From: Pseudomonadota bacterium
Lineage (GTDB): Bacteria > Pseudomonadota > Gammaproteobacteria > Burkholderiales > Casimicrobiaceae
Direction: 5' to 3'
Length of the DNA stretch: 35,427 bases
Assembly: GCA_021784125.1 (NCBI GenBank)
Contig: JAJXTF010000007.1
Span: 1 to 35,427 of the forward strand
Part shown: positions 10,032 to 18,886 of the stretch, one piece after another
Numbering within the stretch: the stretch's first letter is position 1
How the letters are laid out: each line of letters begins with the position of its first letter
Notes under the pieces: model-generated
Seen by the model: only the letters and a program-made list of their open reading frames with translations
What the model was told of the DNA's origin: nothing
The model's database searches: none
Made by a program: the position numbers and the translations under genes

Positions 10032-10769
10032 GTGGAAAACAGCGTCGTATTGATCACCGGCGGCGCCAAGCGGGTGGGTGCGGCGATCTGCCGGCGCCTG
10101 CACCGGGCCGGCGCATCGATCATGCTGCATTACCGCGCCTCCGCCGGCGAGGCGCGCCTGCTGCAGGCCGAGCTCAATCACGTCCGCCCCGATTCGGTGG
10201 CGCTGATCCAGGCCGACCTGCTCGACGTCGCGAAGCTTCCTTCGCTGGTCGAGCAGACCGTGCAGACCTTCGGCAGGCTCGATGCGCTGGTCAACAACGC
10301 GTCCACGTTCTACCCGACCGCGGTCGGCGACATCGCCCCCGCCGACTGGAACGACCTGATCGGAACGAACCTCCAGGCGCCGCTGTTCCTGTCGCAGGCC
10401 GCCGCCCCCGCGCTGCGCAAGTCGCAGGGCGCGATCGTCAACATCACCGACATCCATGCCGAGCGCCCGCTCAAGAGCTACGTCGTCTACTCGATCGCCA
10501 AGGCCGGGCTCGAAGGCCTCACGCGCTCGCTCGCGCGCGAGCTCGCCCCCGAGGTCCGGGTCAATGCGATCGCCCCCGGGCCGATCCTCTGGCCCGATGC
10601 CGAGGTGTTCGACGAGCTCGCCCGCCAGCGCATCATCTCGCACACGCCGCTGCGCCGCGAGGGCACCCCCGACGACGTCGCCAAGGCCGTGCACTTCCTG
10701 CTCGCCGATGCGCCCTACGTGACCGGCGAGACGATCAACGTCGACGGCGGCCGCAACATCGCGATGTGA
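10032..10769 (+). CDS. Pteridine reductase (SDR family, FolM/PTR1-like)
   Basis: VVLITGGAKRVGAAICRRLHRAGASIMLHYRASAGEA...NNASTFYPT...YSIAKAGLEGLTRSLARELAPEVRVNAIAPG; GTG start. Confidence 0.88.
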   Translation: MENSVVLITGGAKRVGAAICRRLHRAGASIMLHYRASAGEARLLQAELNHVRPDSVALIQADLLDVAKLPSLVEQTVQTFGRLDALVNNASTFYPTAVGDIAPADWNDLIGTNLQAPLFLSQAAAPALRKSQGAIVNITDIHAERPLKSYVVYSIAKAGLEGLTRSLARELAPEVRVNAIAPGPILWPDAEVFDELARQRIISHTPLRREGTPDDVAKAVHFLLADAPYVTGETINVDGGRNIAM

Positions 10770-10784
10770 CCCGCACGGCGGGTC
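10768..10784. terminator. Short hairpin between convergent genes (possible terminator)
   Basis: Perfect 7-bp inverted repeat GACCCGC-ACG-GCGGGTC overlapping the stop codon; no U-tract. Confidence 0.4.
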
Positions 10785-10793
10785 GGCCGCGGA

Positions 10794-11453
10794 TCATGCC
10801 ACCCGCGCGGCGACCTGCGCGGCGAGCCGCTCGAGATAGGGTTCGACGATGCCGTGGGTGACCAGCGCCACCCGCGTGCGTTCCAGGTAGTCGGCGGACG
10901 AGCCGAACGCGCCGCGGGCGCGGGCGACGACGTCGGCCTGCGCATCGATCGTCAGCTTCCCTGCGTACTGGGGATGATCGCGCCTGACGACGAAGCCGAG
11001 CGCGGTCACCTGCCGGGCGCCGCTGCTCAGCGAGAGCCACCGCGGCGTGTATGCGCCGGTCACCATCTCGCGCCGCCACAGCAGGCGGAACTCGTCGGGC
11101 GCCTGTGCCGCGGGCAGCCGGTAGATGACGCCGCGACAGCATCCGCCCCGATCGAGCCCGAGGACGAGTCCCGGCGCGTCGGGGGTGCCGCGGGAAGCGA
11201 GCGACCAGATGCAGAAGCGGCGATGCAGCCCGTGCAGCGTGGCCAGCCGCGCCTCGACGAACGGGAACAGGGGATTCCACAGCAGCGATCCGTAGGCGAA
11301 CACCCACCAGCCCGCAGCGCCGGGCCTCGCCGCCAGCGTTGCCTGCATCGAGGCCTCCAGCTGCTCGTCGGTCAGCGTGTGGTGCGCCGGCAGCGCCTCG
11401 ACGTAGACGGCGCGCATGCGCCCTTGCTCGAGGTCGCGTCGCGACAGCGTCAT
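10794..11453 (-). CDS. chaC: Glutathione-specific gamma-glutamylcyclotransferase, ChaC family
   Basis: WWVFAYGSLLWNPLFPFVEARLATLHGLHRRFCIWSLASRGTPDAPGLVLGLDRGG; ChaC signature. Confidence 0.92.
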   Translation of the reverse strand: MTLSRRDLEQGRMRAVYVEALPAHHTLTDEQLEASMQATLAARPGAAGWWVFAYGSLLWNPLFPFVEARLATLHGLHRRFCIWSLASRGTPDAPGLVLGLDRGGCCRGVIYRLPAAQAPDEFRLLWRREMVTGAYTPRWLSLSSGARQVTALGFVVRRDHPQYAGKLTIDAQADVVARARGAFGSSADYLERTRVALVTHGIVEPYLERLAAQVAARVA

Positions 11454-11629
11454 TGCTCGTCGAGGTCGTGCCTGAGCTTCTGCAGCTCGACCCTGGCCTT
11501 GCGCCGCAGCGCAGCACCCGACTTGCCGTGCGCGCCGCCCTTGGCGAGCAGCGGCGACCGGGCGACCGGATTGCGGGGCTTGACCAGCGCATGAACCTCG
11601 GGAGCCGAATGACGCTTCGCCCGCTTCAT
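11450..11629 (-). CDS. Small basic protein (59 aa), unknown function
   Basis: MKRAKRHSAPEVHALVKPRNPVARSPLLAKGGAHGKSGAALRRKARVELQKLRHDLDEQ; start and stop each overlap neighbours by 4 bp (ATGA). Confidence 0.75.
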   Translation of the reverse strand: MKRAKRHSAPEVHALVKPRNPVARSPLLAKGGAHGKSGAALRRKARVELQKLRHDLDEQ

Positions 11630-12864
11630 GGCTGCGCTCCGCGATCGGCGAGGAACAGCGACTGCAGGTCGTTCAGGAAGCGCCGGCCCAGCGGCGTCGG
11701 GCGCAGCACCGCGGGGTCGGGCTCGAGCAGACCCTTGCGCACCGCCTCCGCGATCGCCGATGCCGCAACCGCGATCGGCAGGCCGGTGCGCTCGGCGAAC
11801 ATCGCCGAGGGCACGCCGTCGGTCAGGCGCAGCGCATTCAGCATGAACTCGAATGGAAGGTCGCGCCGCGACACTTCGACGTCTTCCTGCAGCGGCGAGG
11901 CCTGCGCCACCTGGTCCAGGTACCGCATCGGCTGCTTCCAGCGCAGCTGCCGCAGCACGCGGTCGGGGAACGACAGCTTCGAATGCGCGCCGGCGCCGAT
12001 GCCGAGGTAGTCGCCGAAGCGCCAGTAGTTGACGTTGTGCCGGGACTCGCGCCCGGGCTTGGCGTGCGCCGAGGTCTCGTAGTGCACGTAGCCCGCGGCG
12101 TCGAGCGCGAACAGGACCGCTTCCTCGATGTCGGCCGCGGTCTCGTCGTCGGGGATGCGCGGCGGATAGCGGTGGAACAGCGTGTTCGGCTCGATCGTCA
12201 GGTGGTAGAACGACAGGTGCGGCGGTCCGAAGCCGAGCGCGGCCCGGACGTCGCGGAGCGCATCGTCGACGTCCTGCCCGGGCAGCGCGAACATCAGGTC
12301 GAAATTGACGTTGCCGAAGATCATCAGCGCGGCCTCGGCCGCGCGGCGCGCCTCGCGGGCATCGTGCACGCGGCCGAGTGCTTCGAGATGGCGGTCGTCG
12401 AAGCTCTGGATGCCCAGCGACAGCCGGTTGACGCCCGCTGCGTAGTAGCCGGCGAAGCGTTCCCGCTCGAAGGTCCCGGGATTGGCCTCGAGGGTGATCT
12501 CGGCGTCGGGCGCCAGCGGCAGCCGCGCCCGGATCGCGGCGAGCAGCCGGTCGATCGCAGCCGCCGAGAACACGCTGGGAGTTCCGCCGCCGATGAACAC
12601 CGAGCCGACCTTGCGGCCCCAGACCAGCGGCAGCGAAGTCTCGAGATCGGCGATCAGCGCATCGACGTAGGCCTCCTCGGGCAGCGTTTCGGGCGCGGCA
12701 TGCGAATTGAAATCGCAGTACGGGCATTTCCTGATGCACCACGGAATGTGCACGTACAGCGCGAGCGGCGGCAGGGCGGTGAAGCGCGGCTTCGACAGCA
12801 CCGCGGCGTCGATGGCGATGCGCGCCGGCGACGCGACGGTCGCCGACTCGCGATCAGTGCTCAT
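11626..12864 (-). CDS. hemW: Radical SAM HemW-like protein (oxygen-independent coproporphyrinogen oxidase family)
   Basis: LALYVHIPWCIRKCPYCDFNSHA (CxxxCxxC) ...VFIGGGTPSVFS...EITLEANPGTFE...RLSLGIQSFDD. Confidence 0.95.
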   Translation of the reverse strand: MSTDRESATVASPARIAIDAAVLSKPRFTALPPLALYVHIPWCIRKCPYCDFNSHAAPETLPEEAYVDALIADLETSLPLVWGRKVGSVFIGGGTPSVFSAAAIDRLLAAIRARLPLAPDAEITLEANPGTFERERFAGYYAAGVNRLSLGIQSFDDRHLEALGRVHDAREARRAAEAALMIFGNVNFDLMFALPGQDVDDALRDVRAALGFGPPHLSFYHLTIEPNTLFHRYPPRIPDDETAADIEEAVLFALDAAGYVHYETSAHAKPGRESRHNVNYWRFGDYLGIGAGAHSKLSFPDRVLRQLRWKQPMRYLDQVAQASPLQEDVEVSRRDLPFEFMLNALRLTDGVPSAMFAERTGLPIAVAASAIAEAVRKGLLEPDPAVLRPTPLGRRFLNDLQSLFLADRGAQP

Positions 12865-13459
12865 GCCGCCGCGCCTCTTCGAGGCGCGCGATCAGCGCGC
12901 GCATGGCCTGCCCGCGATGCGACAGGCCGTTCTTGGTTTCGAGCGGCAACTCGGCGCCGGTCAGTCCCGTCACCGCGTCCTCGAAATGGGGATCGTAGCC
13001 GAAGCCGCCGCGGCCTCGCGGCACGTCGACGATCCTGCCGTGCCAGGCACCCTCGGCGATGATCGGCTGGGGGTCGTCGGCGTGATGGACCAGCACGAGC
13101 ACGCAGTAGTAATGCGCACGGCGATCGGCGACGCCGGCGAGTGCTTCGACCAGCGCGGCGTTGTTGCGCTCGTCCGATCTCGGTCCGCCCGCGTAGCGCG
13201 CACTGCGCACCCCGGGCGCGCCGCCCAGCGCGTCGACGCAGACGCCGGAATCGTCTGCGAGCGCCGGCAGTCCCGTCCGGGCACTGGCGTGCCTCGCCTT
13301 CGCGAGGGCGTTCTCGATGAAGGTCACGTGGGGTTCGTCCGCCTCGCCGACCCCGAGTTCCGCCTGCGGGATCACCTCGACGCCGAGCGGCTCGAGGAGC
13401 CGCCGGAACTCGCGCAGCTTGCCGGCGTTGCTCGATGCCAGGACGAGGCGGGAGATCAC
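12854..13459 (-). CDS. rdgB: RdgB/HAM1 family non-canonical purine NTP pyrophosphatase
   Basis: [18 protein letters not shown]...[46 protein letters not shown]...[11 protein letters not shown] start overlapping rph stop by 4 bp. Confidence 0.96.
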   Translation of the reverse strand: MISRLVLASSNAGKLREFRRLLEPLGVEVIPQAELGVGEADEPHVTFIENALAKARHASARTGLPALADDSGVCVDALGGAPGVRSARYAGGPRSDERNNAALVEALAGVADRRAHYYCVLVLVHHADDPQPIIAEGAWHGRIVDVPRGRGGFGYDPHFEDAVTGLTGAELPLETKNGLSHRGQAMRALIARLEEARRHEH

Positions 13460-14178
13460 TTCGCGAGCGCGAGACGCTGCGCCGCGTGCAGCTGGGCGAT
13501 GCCGTTCCTGGCGAGCTCGAGCAGCGCGTCGAACTCCTCGCGCGTGAACGGGGCGCCTTCCGCCGTGCCCTGCAGCTCGACGAAACCGCCGGCCCCGGTC
13601 ATCACGACGTTCATGTCGGTGTCGCAGCCGGCATCCTCGGCATAATCGAGATCGAGCAGCGGCGTGCCTGCGACCACGCCCACCGACACCGCGGCGACAC
13701 GATCGCGCAGCGGCTCGCCGGCGAGAAGGCTGCGTCCGCGGCACCAGGTGATCGCGTCGGCCAGCGCGACGTAGGCGCCGGTGATCGACGCACAGCGCGT
13801 CCCTCCGTCGGCCTGCAGGACGTCGCAGTCGATGCGGATCGTCCGCTCGCCCAGCGCGGAAAGGTCGATGATCGCCCGCAGCGAGCGGCCGATCAGGCGC
13901 TGGATTTCCTGCGTGCGCCCCGACTGCTTCCCCTCCGCCGCTTCGCGGCGCATCCGCGTGTTCGTCGAGCGCGGCAGCATGCCGTACTCCGCCGTGAGCC
14001 AGCCCTGGCCCTTGCCCTTGAGGAACGCCGGCACACCCTCGTCGACGCTGGCGGTGCACAGGACGCGGGTGTCCCCGGCTTCGACCAGCACCGAGCCTTC
14101 GGCGTGCCGGGTCCAGCCGCGGCCGATCGTCAGCGGGCGCAGCTCGTCGGCGCGACGGCCGTGGGCACGCGAGCTCAC
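13456..14178 (-). CDS. rph: Ribonuclease PH
   Basis: [55 protein letters not shown]...[43 protein letters not shown]. Confidence 0.97.
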   Translation of the reverse strand: MSSRAHGRRADELRPLTIGRGWTRHAEGSVLVEAGDTRVLCTASVDEGVPAFLKGKGQGWLTAEYGMLPRSTNTRMRREAAEGKQSGRTQEIQRLIGRSLRAIIDLSALGERTIRIDCDVLQADGGTRCASITGAYVALADAITWCRGRSLLAGEPLRDRVAAVSVGVVAGTPLLDLDYAEDAGCDTDMNVVMTGAGGFVELQGTAEGAPFTREEFDALLELARNGIAQLHAAQRLALAK

Positions 14179-14264
14179 TGGACTACCTTCGTGCGGCGTG
14201 CGCGCAACGGGCGGCGGGTGAAATCGATTCGTGTCTGCATTGCAGCGAGCATCGGAAGGCGTCG

Positions 14265-14270
14265 ATTATA
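14265..14270 (-). promoter_or_regulatory. Candidate -10 box for the rph operon
   Basis: Consensus TATAAT on the minus strand, about 87 bp upstream of rph ATG; no convincing -35. Confidence 0.4.
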
Positions 14271-14307
14271 GGCGATGCCCCGGCGGTCACCCGGCCCCGG
14301 GGCGGAT

Positions 14308-14940
14308 TCAGTCGACGCGGATGCCCAGCGTGTCGACCAGCGCTCTCCCGCGCGCGAGACCGGCGCGGATGTCGGCCGCGAATTCCTCCGAGCTGTTGCC
14401 GACCACCTGCTGCCCGGCATCGACGATCTGCCTTTGGATTCCCGGTTCGTGAACGATGCGCACCAGGTCCGCATTGAGCCGGTCGACGATGCGCGACGGT
14501 GTTCCGTGCGGGGCGAGGATGCCGTACCACGAGACCATGTCGAAGCCCGGATAACCCTGCTCGGCCACGGTCGGCGTGTTCGGCAGCGAAGGCACGCGCC
14601 GGTCACCGGTGACCGCGAGCGCGAGACCCGTGGCCGCAGGAAATCCCGCGGGAGCCTGCAGCACCAGCGACTGCAGCAGGCGCACCGAGTTGTCGTCGCA
14701 GGGCAGAACAAGGCGCGGCGCCACGACGTCGACCATCCTGGCCAGCGCCGCCAACCACTGCATCGGTGACGCATCGTCGGGCAGCAGGCCGCAGCGGCGG
14801 ACGTAGCGACTCTTCGCCGCGAGCGAATTCCTCGGGGTGAGAAGAAAGACCTCGAATCCGGCCTTCGCGAGGGCGCCGGGGATGCGCGCAGTGCCGATGT
14901 ACTGCGTCGCCGTCGACACCAGCAGGATGGCGTCGTTCAT
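14308..14940 (-). CDS. Chimeric ORF: ATP-grasp-type N-terminal (pre-ATP-grasp) region joined in frame to C-terminal lobe of a TctC/Bug tripartite tricarboxylate transporter substrate-binding protein
   Basis: N-term MNDAILLVSTATQYIGTARIPGALAKAGFEVFLLTPRNSLAAKSRYV...RLVLPCDDNSVRLLQSLV; C-term ALAVTGDRRVPSLPNTPTVAEQGYPGFDMVSWYGILAPHGTPSRIVDRLN...IRVD, which is Bug-family. Start overlaps upstream epimerase stop (ATGA). Confidence 0.75.
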   Translation of the reverse strand: MNDAILLVSTATQYIGTARIPGALAKAGFEVFLLTPRNSLAAKSRYVRRCGLLPDDASPMQWLAALARMVDVVAPRLVLPCDDNSVRLLQSLVLQAPAGFPAATGLALAVTGDRRVPSLPNTPTVAEQGYPGFDMVSWYGILAPHGTPSRIVDRLNADLVRIVHEPGIQRQIVDAGQQVVGNSSEEFAADIRAGLARGRALVDTLGIRVD

Positions 14941-15971
14941 TCCGGCGAGGACGCCCGCAGCATCGCCGCGTCGACTGCGAACGGCCGCGGATGCCAGCCC
15001 GTCGCCCGCGTGAACGGCGTCGAATCCACTTCCAGCGATCCGGTCAACCGGTCGATCAGCGCCCGGCGCCCCGTCAGCGTGCCCGCGAGGCGCAGCAGCG
15101 CGACGGGCACGGCCACGAGACGCGGCTCGACACCCAGCGCATGCGCGATCGCGCGCACCAGCCCGGGGGTCGAGACGGGTCTTTCGTCGGCGATCAGGTA
15201 GATGCACCCGCCGGCAGTGCCGACGACGGGCCCGGCTGCGAGCGGTGCAAGGATTGCAGCGTCGATCGCCTCGAGCAGTCCGGAGAGCCCGAGCAGCGAG
15301 CGCCGGTTGTCGATGGCCCCGAAGGGAAGCCATCGCCTCGACGCGACCGCATCGACCAGCCTTTCGAAGTTGCCCCGGGCGTGCGCGCCGTAGACCAGCG
15401 GCAGCCGGAGCACCACCGGCAGCACCGACGTTCCCTGCGCGATGCGTCCGAGCGCGACTTCTGCCGCATGCTTGCTGCGCGCATAGGCATCCCGCGGCGC
15501 AGGCGCATCGTCGGCACGAAACGGCCGGCCCGGCAGGGTTGCCTCGCCGTTGACCTTGATCGTGCTCGCGAACACGAAGCGCCCCACACCCGAGGCGACC
15601 GCGGCCTCGGCGAGCTTCGCCGTCACCTCGACGTTGGCGCGATGATATTGCGCGTCGGGATCCGCGGCACGCTCGTCGATCACGTGCGCGCGTCCGGCCA
15701 GGTGGACCAGTGCCGTGCTGCCCGTCAGTGCACGGGCCAGGTCCGCGACGCTGGCAGTCTCGAGGTCGACTTCGATGAGATCGACCTGTCGCGGCAGGCG
15801 CTCCGCTGCCCGGCGCCGGTCACGGACCAACGCGCGCAACGTTGCGCCCCCGAGCGGCGGACCCGTCGGGCCGACAGCGGCTTGCGCGCCCGACGCGACC
15901 CGCGCGCACAACGCGCGGCCGATGAATCCCGTCGCGCCGGTGATCGCGATCGCGGGCCCGCTCACAGCCAT
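14937..15971 (-). CDS. NAD-dependent epimerase/dehydratase (nucleotide-sugar type)
   Basis: IAITGATGFIGRALCARV...LVHLAGRAHVIDERAADPDAQYHRANVEVTAKLAEAA...FASTIKVNGEATL...YARSKHAAE (YxxxK). Confidence 0.9.
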   Translation of the reverse strand: MAVSGPAIAITGATGFIGRALCARVASGAQAAVGPTGPPLGGATLRALVRDRRRAAERLPRQVDLIEVDLETASVADLARALTGSTALVHLAGRAHVIDERAADPDAQYHRANVEVTAKLAEAAVASGVGRFVFASTIKVNGEATLPGRPFRADDAPAPRDAYARSKHAAEVALGRIAQGTSVLPVVLRLPLVYGAHARGNFERLVDAVASRRWLPFGAIDNRRSLLGLSGLLEAIDAAILAPLAAGPVVGTAGGCIYLIADERPVSTPGLVRAIAHALGVEPRLVAVPVALLRLAGTLTGRRALIDRLTGSLEVDSTPFTRATGWHPRPFAVDAAMLRASSPE

Positions 15972-16804
15972 CTCCAGCCGTGCTTGCGGTAGAAGCGGAT
16001 GCCGCTGGCGACGAACCAGCGCAGGTGGCGCAACCCCTTGCCGGCGGCGCCGCCGCCGTGATGGACGATGCGCACGCTCGGCACGTAGGCGTTGCGCATG
16101 ATCGCGGCAAGCCGCCGGCTCCAGTCGAAGTCCTCGAAATAGAGGAAGAAGCCCGGATCGAAGCCGCCGCTGCGGTCGATCGCCTCGCGCCTGACCAGCA
16201 TGAAGGCCCCCGACAGCATCGGGATGCCGACCGCATCGCGCGCGGGTTGCGCGTCCACGATGTCGCGCAGCTCGTAGCGCGCGAGGCGGCGCGCGAACGG
16301 CCACTGCAGCCAGCGCGGGGCATAGCCGCGCAGCAGGAGATCGACCACCGCCGGATAGCGCTTGCACAGATACTGGCGCTCGCCACCGGGACCCGTCACC
16401 TCCGGCGCGAGGGCGCCGACGTCGCCGTGCGCGTCCATCCAGCGGATCGCATTGACCAGCGCATCGGGCGCGAGCTCGGCATCGGGATTCAGTACCAGGT
16501 GGTAATCGGCGCCCGTGCCGTGGAGCACCAGGTTGTGCGCCGCGCCGTAGCCGATGTTCGCGTGCCCGTTCAGGTACATCACGTGCACCTTCGCGTTCGC
16601 GAAGCACGCGCGCCCGAGATCGGTGACGCGCGCGGCGATTGCCGGGTCCTCGCTATTGTCGATCAGCGCGAGGTGGACGGTCCTCAGGACCTCCGCGCCC
16701 TGCGCGGCCGTGATCGCGCCGCGCAACGCGTCGAGCGTGCGCCTGAGCAGCGCCACGTCCGGTCGATGGGTGACGATGCTGATCTGCAGCGACGAAGGCA
16801 GCAC
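15962..16804 (-). CDS. Glycosyltransferase family 2 (rhamnosyltransferase-like)
   Basis: LQISIVTHRPDVALLRRTLDAL...NIGYGAAHNLVLHGTGADYHLVLNPDAELAPDAL...LSGAFMLVRREAIDRSGGFDPGFFLYFEDFDWSRRL. Confidence 0.9.
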   Translation of the reverse strand: MLPSSLQISIVTHRPDVALLRRTLDALRGAITAAQGAEVLRTVHLALIDNSEDPAIAARVTDLGRACFANAKVHVMYLNGHANIGYGAAHNLVLHGTGADYHLVLNPDAELAPDALVNAIRWMDAHGDVGALAPEVTGPGGERQYLCKRYPAVVDLLLRGYAPRWLQWPFARRLARYELRDIVDAQPARDAVGIPMLSGAFMLVRREAIDRSGGFDPGFFLYFEDFDWSRRLAAIMRNAYVPSVRIVHHGGGAAGKGLRHLRWFVASGIRFYRKHGWRWL

Positions 16805-16923
16805 GAATCAGTCGCGATTGCGTGAATGGCGCGCCCGGATGGCGCAAGCCGCGACTGTACCAGCCGCCACCGCCGCCCCTCACCCCATCCCTCTCCTCTC
16901 GAGGGCAAGGATGACCGCCCGAC

Positions 16924-18756
16924 TCAGGGCGACGGCCGCGGCGCGACCCTCGCCAGCGCCTTCATCGGGTCGATCAGGTTGCGGCGCCCGTCGGCGGACG
17001 GGGTCGCCGTGGCGCGGATCACCGCGATCACCTGCGGCGGCGTGAGCCGCGGATCGACGGCGAGCATCTTGGCCGCGAGATTCGCCACCTGGGGCGAGGC
17101 CATCGACGTCCCCGATTCGGCGATCTTCTCGCCGCCGGGGATGACGCTCTCGACCTGGTAGCCGTTGGCGTCGACGACGACCGTCGGCCCGTAGCTCGTG
17201 AACGACGCCTCGTCGCCGGCCTTGTCGACCGCACCGACGGTGATCAGGTTGGGCAGCGAGATGTCGGCGGGGATGTCCTCGGCGAACGACGCGTTCTGGT
17301 CGCTGTTGCCGGCCGCGGTGACGAACAGGATCCCGGGCGCGCTCGCGAACGCCCGGGTCAGCGCGTCCTTCTGGATGTCGAAGAGATCGCGGGCGATCGC
17401 CTTGCGATCGTCCGGATCCTTGCCGATGTTGCACATCTCGAGCGCCTCCTCGACGCCCTTGACGCTGCCGCCCCAACTCATGTTGACCACGCGCACGTGA
17501 TTGCGCTTGAAGAAGTCGACGTAGGCCTGCGCATTGCGCGCATCGCGCAGCGCGAGCTCCCTGGTCGGACAGGGATCGGGCAGCAGGTGCCAGTCGAACT
17601 CGATGCGACCGACGACCAGCCTCGCGTAGGGATTGCCCGCGACCGCGATGCCGGCGACGTGCGTGCCGTGCATCCAGTTGCCGGAGAGCTGGAGTTCCTC
17701 GATCGCGCTCTTGTACTCATCGGGCTTCAACGCCGACAGGTATTTCTTCAGTGCCGTCGCCTCCGGACTGTCGATGTTCGACTGCAGGTCCGAGAAGCCC
17801 TTGAGCCTCGCCTTCATCTGCGGGATGCGGCCTTTCAGATCGGCGGGGATCGGCTGCAGCTCACCCTTGGCCGGCATCGAGAACCGGTCGAAAGCGATGA
17901 CCGCGGGCTTGCCCGCGTCCTTCACGCCCCGGCCGGGGAAGAGCGGCAGGTCGATGCCGCTGTCCCAGATCGCGACGTTGACCGGTGCGTACGGCTTGCC
18001 GGGCGGCAGCGCGACGTTGCGCGCGGCCCAGATGTCGGGCTTGTCGACGTGATGCGCGGCGAGCCAGCTGCCGTAGGCGCCGACCAGCGTGTCCTTCAGC
18101 GGCAGCGTCGCGACCAGCCTGAAACGCGCATTGACGATCGTCGGCGCGAGATCCGAGCTCAGCGAGCCGGTCTTGTCGACGGTCGGCTGGATCACGTTGC
18201 GCACGTAGCCCAGCATCAGCGCCTCGCTTGCGATCTCCGCACCGGCCTTGGCTTCCTTCACCTCGTTCTGCACCAGCGCATAGGGCATCTTCGAGAGGTC
18301 GGCGGCGATCAGGCGGCCGACCTCCTTGCGGTAGGCCTCCGACGCGGCACTGCCTTCCTTGCGCTGCGCTTCGATCATCGCCCGCAGCTGCATGCCCGAG
18401 AGCAGCTTCTCCGCGGGTTTCTCCTGGAGTTCCTTGATCTGCGCCGCGCGCTGCAGCGCCTGGTCGTAGTTGCCGTCGAGATAGTCGAGCAGCGCGAGCT
18501 CGCCTTCGAGCTGGCGCAGCGTCGCGCGGTCGTCGATCTGGTATTTCGCGAGCACCGACTCGGTGTCGCGGCGCACCTCGGCGGCGAAAGGCCTGAACTT
18601 CGACGGGTCGCGGACGATGTCCTCGACACGACCATCGATCCTGTAGGTGAAACGGGGAAGGTCTGCGGCCTTCTCGATCTTCGGTTTCGGCTGCGCGAAC
18701 GCGGGGGCGACGGCGATGCCGAGGAGGCAGGCGACAAGGGCGAAGCGGGTCAACAC
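16924..18756 (-). CDS. S8 (subtilisin-like) serine peptidase, secreted
   Basis: Catalytic D (VNVAIWDSGIDLP), H (HGTHVAGIAVAGNP), S (ESGTSMASPQVANLAA); signal peptide VLTRFALVACLLGIAVAPAFAQ; GTG start preceded by GGAGGA. Confidence 0.92.
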   Translation of the reverse strand: MLTRFALVACLLGIAVAPAFAQPKPKIEKAADLPRFTYRIDGRVEDIVRDPSKFRPFAAEVRRDTESVLAKYQIDDRATLRQLEGELALLDYLDGNYDQALQRAAQIKELQEKPAEKLLSGMQLRAMIEAQRKEGSAASEAYRKEVGRLIAADLSKMPYALVQNEVKEAKAGAEIASEALMLGYVRNVIQPTVDKTGSLSSDLAPTIVNARFRLVATLPLKDTLVGAYGSWLAAHHVDKPDIWAARNVALPPGKPYAPVNVAIWDSGIDLPLFPGRGVKDAGKPAVIAFDRFSMPAKGELQPIPADLKGRIPQMKARLKGFSDLQSNIDSPEATALKKYLSALKPDEYKSAIEELQLSGNWMHGTHVAGIAVAGNPYARLVVGRIEFDWHLLPDPCPTRELALRDARNAQAYVDFFKRNHVRVVNMSWGGSVKGVEEALEMCNIGKDPDDRKAIARDLFDIQKDALTRAFASAPGILFVTAAGNSDQNASFAEDIPADISLPNLITVGAVDKAGDEASFTSYGPTVVVDANGYQVESVIPGGEKIAESGTSMASPQVANLAAKMLAVDPRLTPPQVIAVIRATATPSADGRRNLIDPMKALARVAPRPSP

Positions 18757-18886
18757 GAAGGGGTCCTCCGCAGGAAACGGACGAGGCCGGCTCGTGACCG
18801 GCCCCGTCCAGGGATCGGCATTGTAGCGAGTCGACGGAAAAGCGGGGTCCGTCCCGGTTTTCGCGGGTTTTCGCGACCCCGGATGG

